Shown: positions 58,101 through 64,000 of the stretch, in pieces
How positions within the stretch are numbered: position 1 is the stretch's first letter
Layout: each line of letters begins with the position of its first letter
NCBI GenBank assembly: GCA_010645155.1
Contig: CM021315.1
Coordinates: forward strand, 580,899-644,898
From: Tigriopus japonicus
Lineage: Eukaryota > Arthropoda > Copepoda > Harpacticoida > Harpacticidae
Reading direction: 5' to 3'
DNA length: 64,000 bases
Notes under the pieces: generated by a model
Told to the model about the DNA's origin: nothing
What the model saw: the letters and a program-made list of their open reading frames with translations, nothing else
Database searches by the model: none
Made by a program: the position numbers and the translations under genes

Positions 58101-61100
58101 GTTATCTAGGTAGAGCCAGCTCTGACAGTACTTTGAACGTTCAAAGGAGCATGAAAATGATCGCCAATCTCTCACTTTTCAACTATGACAAGAGGTAAGA
58201 AAAGTAAATGCGATTTAGAACATGCAAAAGCTTTCGGGTTATCTGATATTTTTACTTACTTGTTTCTTCCTTTTTTAATTCAGAATCATCAGTATCATTT
58301 GATGCTTTGGGGGTCTCTCGGCCTTGTTCAAGTTCTGAAGGTTCTTGCTTTGGATCAGCTTCTGTTCCATCTTCAGATTTGACGTCCATCTCTTCGGGTT
58401 TTGCTTTGCTTTTCGTCCATTCTCGACCTCGAGTAACGAGATTTTGAAAACGTGTTTTCACACTTTGGATCTTCCTTTCCAATTGTTCACCAATGTCTTC
58501 ACTTTCATCCGAGTTCTTCTCATCGCTGTCAGAATCTGGAACGGAAACCTGTTCATTAGAATTTGTGATGAAAGCCATGAATTTAATGAAAATCAGTAGT
58601 GAAAATGGAAACTCATAGCGAGGCAGTCAGTTAACTGCACACTTTTATCACACTCAAGGATGCAAATTTTTCATTGATTTTCCCCCGTATCATTGCAACT
58701 TGGTCGGCAGATTTTTAACATTAAAAACAGTTATGCCTTTTCATCTCGACATGTGCCAACTACTTCAGCTGTGACGATTCCTGTGGCACTCTACTTTTCT
58801 TGCTCACTTTAAAAAACATCAAGCTTTTGGACCATTAGGCCTTTATCATAGGTGACTTGTTGAGGGCATCACCAATTCTAGTGAAGCATTCCGAATTTGG
58901 GCAGTCTTCCAACACACGTACAACGAAACCTGGTTAGGATATGAGTTTTTTTCCATCACGTGACAATTACTGTGCCATAATTTCAATTGTCTGGATGGGA
59001 CATTTATCATCATTCTTTAAGATTTTTAGGCACTATCAAACTTTGGGGAGATGGTTGTAGCGCAATTGGTTAATGCGCGTTGAGTTCATGGGTTCGATCC
59101 CAGGTCTCCCAACTCTACCGCCTCGAACGGCGACAAAACAAAGACCCACTATTGGTTACAATAAAATATAATGTGTTGTAAAATTATTCTTAAACATGTA
59201 TCCAACGAGAAAGATCCCGCACGAAGCGTTAAAATAGGCAAAACAGCTTATTTCCTTTTTTATCATTCAAAAGTTATGGCTTGCGAATGGAGAAAATAGC
59301 GATCATGGAAATGCTCAAACCAAACCTCTAGAACTATAGTCGTCACTCAATTTTGTCGACACTAGATTATATTCATTAAGTATTTACCGAACTTTGCCTC
59401 TTCAGAACACTTTTAAATCTCAAAAAGTTGCAAGCTTCAATAGAATCAAGAAGCCATTTCACTTCTTATTACAAAAAAAATCTTAACAACCTTACCTTTT
59501 TCCTCTCCAGATGAGTTGGAATGCCGTTCGTCTGTGCTGTTTGAATTCATGTCTTCAAAGTTCTCTTCTTTCTCTTTAATATTGTTGTTGTCATCTTCTT
59601 GTTGGACAACTTCTTCTGTGCTTTCAAGATTGACAACGTTAGCCGTGATTGTTTCTGCTTTATCAAGATTTGCCGTGATTGCTTCATCGTTAGTGGTCGG
59701 TTTAATGTCATTCGATTTTGATTTCTTTATGTGAAATATTTTGCCTCTATTGGCTACTTTGTGGAATCGAGCTTTGGAAGTCGTGTGATTTGTATGAGTT
59801 GTCTTTGCGGAATCTTTCTCAACATGGGCTACTTGCGAGCTCCTCGAGCTCGGCCTAAAACGAGAATGGAACTTGAGGTAGAATGCGAATCGTAAAAAAA
59901 TCGGAAGCATAGGAGACAATTCGCCTCATATTAAAAAAAAAGCTTTTTTTTTAAGTGTACTTTCCCTAGGGCATTAGGGAATGCCCTAATAGTGAATTAG
60001 TGGAACATTTGGGAAAATGCCGTTTTCGAGCAGTTTCCATTCGAGTGAATACTCCACTTTCCCCCGTGATGTTCTCTTCAACTCACCTATTGTTGGACTA
60101 ATAACCGGAACATACAGGGTGGCCCACATGTTCGGTTGAATCAGTGTTAAGAATTACTTATTCATTTTAATCAAAGTGACTACATATGTTGCTTTTTACG
60201 CTTTTTGCTTTTTACATAAGATGCTTTTTCTAGTCACAATGAGGTCACTTTTAGCTTTGACTTCACAATTAAATTCATATTACTTATACGTTTAGGAACC
60301 TTTTTGTTGGTGGTGTCACAATGAAGTGCTGTCGGATTTACTCTTCAAACTAGGGCAAATATTGCGCGCTCAATCCTTTTCTCTTGCTGAATATAAGTTC
60401 AGATTATCCCAAGCATTGTTGAAAACAAATTACGTCAAAAAAGTAAGGGCAAAAAACCTGTCTAAACCTTTGAATGGAGGCCGCTTGAAATTTGGGATGA
60501 ACTTCCAATAGTAATGGTGCGCACCATCGGTCAAGGGTTCTATCACAGTTTGGGCAATGCCATTGCCAATAGAGGCATTGGATGTAATACTCCAGGTTTT
60601 CAACTTCAATGTGAATTCGGTATGCAAATTTCTTGAGCAAATTGCACATGTTTGTACTTCACCTTATTTGTAACCGATTTGCTATCTCACACTGTAGTAA
60701 TGATAAAAATCCTCAAAAAAATGAAAAAAATCAACATAGCATGTATACTAACGAAAATTATTTAACTTCAAAAATTCTAGAATTGCGAACTGAATGTCAC
60801 TAGGTTTGAAATCATATTGGCAATGAATATAGCCAAAGGTATATCTGCTTTGTCAAATGAACCGGAACATTTGATTAAAATCATCCCCCCAAAAAATACG
60901 AAAAATATGCAAATTACCTTAGAGGGCCAAAATCGTATCATTCAAGTTTCAAATGACATACAAGCCCCTTGCCTCATTTAAGAGTGCCACATGTCAAATA
61001 ACTTGAAGGTGTTATGGCCTATTCGAATACAACATATTCTATAGCTGAGCATCTTTCTGATGAAGCTTTCATACCTGGAAGTTCTGTGAGCTCGAATTAT

Positions 61101-61288
61101 TGTCGGCCCTCTTTGATGGGCATGACTTTCATTTGGAAAGCTGCGGCTCATTGGAGCTTCAGGTTCCAGCTCTTCTGGGGGCACTTCCACATCTTCTGGG
61201 TCTGATGAGGATTTCTCTGCCACGTCTAAATCAATTGATTGCTTGATTTCGTCAAGTTCGGTTGCCTTGATGTCTTCTGCAATTTCGT
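46197..61288 (-). CDS. Large acidic protein with C-terminal p25-alpha/TPPP domain (5' end missing)
   Basis: Exons in coding order: 61288-61075, 59854-59496, 58535-58260, 56415-56201, 52780-52387, 52106-51794, 49558-49444, 49375-49335, 49150-49086, 48805-48744, 48685-48545, 48148-47964, 47879-47747 and 46400-46197 (stop TAG). The phases agree at every junction, giving about 905 residues. The first about 730 are acidic, polar and low in complexity, probably disordered. The last about 170 resemble tubulin polymerization-promoting protein: QLKEQFRTFAKFGD, GVIDETILTTTDTAILFRRM, MTFREFQKFLKALA and RLTDVSLYGGTHRARFD. TPPPs bind and bundle microtubules and are usually about 170-220 residues. The 84-nt intron 47963-47880 has no stop and could be retained. 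The first exon is not identified. Confidence 0.72.
48222..48490. mobile_element. Inverted-repeat MITE in a TPPP-gene intron
   Basis: The left arm TCAGTTGTTGAGGTAGTTTT mirrors the right arm, whose reverse complement reads TCGGTTGTTGAGGTAGTTTT. Both continue GAAGTATAGTA and, further in, CATGCTCGATCAAGTTT. Related one-sided sequence (TCAGTTGTTGAGGTC) occurs near 53258. Confidence 0.75.
49737..51290 (-). CDS. LINE reverse transcriptase, 517 residues, intact frame
   Basis: Copies element RNA into DNA at the target site (target-primed reverse transcription). Visible motifs in order: NSAPGPDEI (about residue 28), LANITPVHKSGSK, NYRPISLTS, VVYLDFQKAFD (first catalytic Asp, about residue 160), SGVVQGSVLGPILFLIY, YADDTKL (248-254, the YADD catalytic pair) and the CKVIHFG thumb region. 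The frame is open upstream of this ATG to about 51460, where it meets the preceding linker frame after a run of nine T (51451-51459). There is no internal stop, so it looks young. Confidence 0.93.
   Translation of the reverse strand: MDVNNEALSQITVTQQDIYDAIQALDWNSAPGPDEISSKFIKKMALSLVDPLHQIFHKSLESGQVPEGWKLANITPVHKSGSKTQVKNYRPISLTSTVCKLLEQIVKRHLLTHMQAVGIIPSSQHGFVPNRSCTTNLVQFFEEVTGGVDKGFPVDVVYLDFQKAFDLVPHRTLIAKLHKNGIQGKLLAWIKEWLSGRKQRVTINRESSDWTFVESGVVQGSVLGPILFLIYVSDMSSVIKRPSFLGTYADDTKLGRAIQPGKNDHKALQSDINRLTEWCRENGMRFNVSKCKVIHFGHKNGRQQYEIDGTPLEAVESHKDLGILIQDNLKPSLHVASIVKKANAILGQVKRTFSFRKRETLVNIYTSFVRPHLENAAPFWNPWLHKDVKLIEGVQKRMIRMIPELNGSYEAKLKEIGLTSLEMRRERGDAIQVFKMLSGTDGIDWNDLFKPLLHEINTRSHAANNLKIPKANLDVRKFSFTIRAVKIWNKIPSQGRTCTTINQFKSWYDASRGGQLM
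51427..51765 (-). pseudogene. LINE linker upstream of the reverse transcriptase, frameshifted
   Basis: Encodes the basic region normally found between endonuclease and reverse transcriptase (TEPPWMTNDIRQMTRKK, then DFKALQKRIRSEIRRKKFQY). It leaves frame at the nine-T run 51451-51459. A one-base change there would explain it, so it may be a sequencing error or a true indel. Confidence 0.75.
52151..52161. other. Small assembly gap (11 N)
   Basis: Run of N in the intron just upstream of the TPPP-gene exon 52106-51794. Confidence 1.
52781..56200. other. TPPP-gene intron with little recognisable content
   Basis: AT-rich. Near 53256-53460 partial similarity to the MITE at 48222-48490 (GTTGTTGAGG blocks). 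No exon or RNA gene recognised in the remainder. Confidence 0.4.
59046..59111 (+). pseudogene. tRNA-like relic lacking an anticodon arm
   Basis: The acceptor GGGAGAT pairs with GTCTCCC (one T-G). The D arm GCGC/GCGC encloses AATTGGTTAAT. The T-arm-like ATGGGTTCGATCCCA follows after only about 10 nt, too short for an anticodon arm. It shares GTTCATGGGTTCGATCCCA with 45394-45469. It lies in a TPPP-gene intron on the opposite strand. Confidence 0.65.
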
Positions 61289-61379
61289 CTAACCCACAAA
61301 CCAAGTTATTCAATCAAAAAGACCAACAAGAGCATTTTTTTTTCTACGATTTTTGGTCATGTGTTTGTTCCCATGATTA

Positions 61380-61711
61380 CCTGGTGTTTTTCAAAACGAA
61401 ACGAAACACCTAATTATAGCGTCTGTAACTCATGATTGAAACCCTACATGAACCTCACCTTCATTGGATAAGGTTGGCCAAACACTTGGCTTGAAGAGTC
61501 AGAATAGATAATTTCACCCAAGTTCAATAGCAGAGCAAGGACGATTTTTCTCGTGAAGGGAAACAGTTATGAAAACAGAGCTTGGTCCCTTCCGAAGTTT
61601 GGCCAAAATTGAAAATAGGGCAACATGAATGGAACAAAACCAAATCTATCTTAAGAATTGTTATGTGTCGTATCTTTTGGTTTCCTGTTCAGTTCCTTAT
61701 GAATAACCCGG
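61380..61711. mobile_element. CCGGGTG-family MITE, copy C
   Basis: The left end CCTGGTGTTTTTCAAAACGAAACG follows TA (61378-61379). The right end reads inward CCGGGTTATTCATAAGGAAC. The interior matches the inverse of copy A (GGCCAAACACTTGGCTTGA, AAGAATTGTTATGTG). The right-hand TA is no longer present. Confidence 0.8.
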
Positions 61712-61840
61712 TCTATCGACGGTTTGTGGTATTTCTAAGCTGATATTTTGAACCTTTTTGTGTCAAACAAGGCTTGTGATGCTTTGTGATCAAAACTCTT
61801 TCCAATCCATTCCAACAAAGTCGTTTGAGATTCATACCTA

Positions 61841-62059
61841 TTAGACGTGTCTTTTTGATAAATAACCATCCTCGAGAATAGCCTTGAATTTAGGAGTTCG
61901 TCTTTTAAAAAGAGCGAGACCTACAACGGATCTCTGAGGAACACCTGACTTGATGTCGTATTTATCTCTACATGATCTAAATGCTAACACTCTACAAATC
62001 TCACCCCTTTCACTGATTAAGCTTCCAATCGAGCCCAAAACTCTGAGCCTACCAACCAA
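61841..62059 (-). pseudogene. LINE reverse transcriptase fragment
   Basis: The frame contains CRDKYDIKSGVPQRSVVGLALF, a decayed form of the SGVPQGSVLGPLLF motif of non-LTR reverse transcriptases. Only about 70 residues remain, and the motif's second half is altered. It is not part of the LINE at 49616-51792. Confidence 0.55.
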
Positions 62060-62492
62060 GTACTGTAGTGCAGAATTGGCCTGAATAAATTGAGCGAGGT
62101 TTCAATTTTGTGTAAGATTTTCTTTCTGCCAATGCGAAATGTTATCGTTACCTCCATCGACTTGACCCAAGCTTACCATTGAATTTGGCAAGGAAAAGAA
62201 CCAAGGAGAGGGGCAAAGGCAAAGTGGGAAATTCCCATTGAATGCAATCAATCATATGTTAATTAACAAGCACATGGCGACAAGAAGGGTCAAGAAAAAA
62301 CTAAGAGAAAACGCAGAAAAAAATGATCAGATAAACCCAATCACCAAGCCCTTAAATCTTTTTTCGCCTTTAGACATTTCTATCAAAGGTTTTGCGTTGA
62401 GAGTTTGAGTTACGAGCGTTCATAGACAGCTCAAATCCTGGCCCCCAAAAAAAGAGTTCCATCAATTCAGAACAAATGGCCCTCTAATTCTT

Positions 62493-62912
62493 TCATGATC
62501 TAAAGCCAGTTTCTGCTGTTTTGTTTGTTTGTTTGGAAAGCGTCAAATTCCTGGGCCTTTGACAACCAACTCGTTGAAGCTTTTTGATCGAATTGCTGGG
62601 TTTCCCATTAGTGTCAGAATCGTTATCACGACAGTTGAGCAGGTGGTCAAAGCTATTGACTTTCAAGTTGATCACGCCTAAGGACTCGAGAGCCACAAAA
62701 ACCTGCTCCCGATTTTCGGTCAAATGTTGCTCCCTCTCGTCCTGAATTCCATCGGGAGTGGCGGACTTGGACGAATTGGGCGAGGCTGTGGTAATGTAAT
62801 CCGAATCATGGTCTTCCACTTTGTGAGCGCTCATTTCTGTGCTGGATTTGTGCGACTCGTAGTCCTCCCGTCGATAGTTTTCAATCCTTTCCATCGATGA
62901 TGACACCTCCAT
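62493..62912 (-). CDS. Hypothetical polar protein or exon, 139 residues
   Basis: ATG at 62912-62910 (MEVSSSMERIENYRRED), stop at 62493. It is polar and serine-rich (DYITTASPNSSKSATPDGIQ), with a more ordered stretch EQVFVALESLGVINLKVNSF. Composition resembles the acidic N-terminal exons of the TPPP-domain gene on the same strand, so it may be that gene's first exon. A phase-compatible donor (TGTC|GTGATA) is weak, however. It could also be a single-exon gene or the last exon of a gene further right. Not recognised. Confidence 0.4.
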   Translation of the reverse strand: MEVSSSMERIENYRREDYESHKSSTEMSAHKVEDHDSDYITTASPNSSKSATPDGIQDEREQHLTENREQVFVALESLGVINLKVNSFDHLLNCRDNDSDTNGKPSNSIKKLQRVGCQRPRNLTLSKQTNKTAETGFRS

Positions 62913-62954
62913 TCTTCTTCCCGTTGAGGCACGGGATTCCAAGCAAGCACTCAC

Positions 62955-63904
62955 TCGTTCATTCCAGAGACACTGGTGAATGAAACGTTCGTTCTTGAAA
63001 CAAATGAATCACGCATTGCTCGCTCAGAGAACTTTGTTAAGGAATGTTTTATGGAACACTGGATCGACTGGAAAAAATGTGGTGTTTTATCTGACCATCT
63101 AACCTTGCCAAGGTAGCGCTCAAGGCCAACGTTTGAACCTGGTCTTCGTGCAAATTTAATGATCGTCTTATACCCTTCATATCACAAGGCCAGAGTGGTT
63201 GCATATTTCAATGTTCAAAAGGCTGGCCTTTCCCATCAAGGCCAACGGATGTGAGATGAATATCTGTCCATACATTGTACTCGCTATGGACAAAGTCCGT
63301 GCACACAGGAACTCCTTGAATCATGGACTGGTCTCCAAACCAATTTCTTAAGATTATGAAAAATGGCGACGAAAGGAAAATTCATTAAAAATATATCGCT
63401 TCATTAGAACTCTGGGTTCTTTGAATTTTTGGCTTGTCCCATCTTTAAAGCTACCGTCAGACAACCTATCAAAATCTTTTTATATTTGGTTGTTGGTACA
63501 GATGTTATTCAATTATTAAAACTTTTAGAAGCTCGACACCATCGAATAAGATATAATTGTGGTCATCAAACGTTTTTCCTAATTTTTGTAAACTTCATTT
63601 CACGTCTCACACATACAGTAGAAGGCTGGAACGGCTCAAACAAAAACAAAAGAAACTTCTGGCTTTATCGATCGGTGCTCGAAGATCACCTGTTCGTCAT
63701 CTGATAACGGCGAGGTTTCATTTACCTTTTCCGCAAACGACAACATTCTCCTCATCGAGTAAAAACAGCGTTATAAGGTCTCAAGGTAACCTTTTTGTCG
63801 TAGCTGGGATTTGAACTAAAGATTGGGCCAAATCGTGCTTTTTTTGGCTGAGAAACTTTACAAAACAAACTTGAAGAGGTTCTGATTTTTTCCACAGGGT
63901 GATA
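62955..63904. other. No feature recognised
   Basis: No exon, RNA gene or repeat is supported in this stretch. Confidence 0.4.
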
Positions 63905-64000
63905 CAGTCAACAACGGATATAAGGGACCCGGATATAAGGGATTTTCGCTTATAAGGGACTGTTTTGGAAGGTCCGGATGATCGATTTCTATGCAATTTC
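63905..64000. mobile_element. Edge of a pogo/Tigger-like element
   Basis: After TA (63903-63904), CAGTCAACAACGGATATAAG begins. It is followed by repeated ATAAGGGA motifs (GGATATAAGGGAC, GGATATAAGGGAT, CTTATAAGGGAC), a layout typical of pogo/Tigger termini. The rest lies beyond the window. Confidence 0.6.

Noticed and set aside
60404..60649. Overlapping minus-strand frames of 65-81 residues
   Set aside because: Two frames look mildly protein-like, suggesting a decayed transposon piece (a TACAGGGTGGCC end lies at about 60112), but I could not identify a family or matching terminus.

Overview
The window is animal nuclear DNA, most likely from an arthropod and probably a crustacean (the copepod-like flavour is inference). 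Evidence: multi-exon genes with GT-AG introns of 68 nt to several kb, two eukaryotic tRNA-Leu genes (one with an intron), animal-only families (PRDM8/ZNF488-type zinc fingers, a neuropeptide GPCR, Delta-like EGF repeats, WAP plus dumpy-like EGF repeats, a p25-alpha/TPPP domain) and a dense, nested load of DNA transposons and one LINE. Three runs of N (26257-26513, 40570-40836, 52151-52161) are assembly gaps.

Layout. 1-4337 (+): the 3' end of a C2H2 zinc-finger gene whose last intron holds tRNA-Leu(AAG), tRNA-Leu(CAA), two TA-flanked MITEs and a tandem duplication. 5031-7195 (+): a complete seven-exon secreted EGF-repeat gene behind a TATA box. 7648-19301 (-): a complete ten-exon FMRFamide-receptor-like GPCR, tail to tail with the EGF gene. 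About 19.3-34.5 kb: no confident gene; several structured repeats (fold-back minisatellite, two hAT-like elements, a nested inverted-repeat element, hairpins) and one unexplained exon-like reading frame beside a gap. 34538-37921 (-): a complete six-exon secreted WAP/EGF-repeat gene. About 38-46 kb: intergenic, with a transposon nest at 42-46 kb (mariner relic, Tc1/mariner relic, hAT MITEs, TA MITEs, a 440-bp palindrome, a tRNA relic). 46197-61288 (-): a long multi-exon gene whose last exons encode a p25-alpha/TPPP domain. Its first exon is not identified, and a LINE sits in one intron. 62493-62912 (-): an unassigned reading frame that may be its first exon or another gene. 63905-end: the edge of a pogo/Tigger-like element.

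I assembled the four multi-exon models by hand from splice sites. Every junction used keeps the reading frame, and this phase agreement is the main support for the models. The genes show no evident shared pathway. The most unusual observations are the roughly 900-residue TPPP-domain protein, the GPCR whose 218-residue third intracellular loop lies on exons that can be skipped in frame, and the fold-back element made of inverted 15-16 nt minisatellites.
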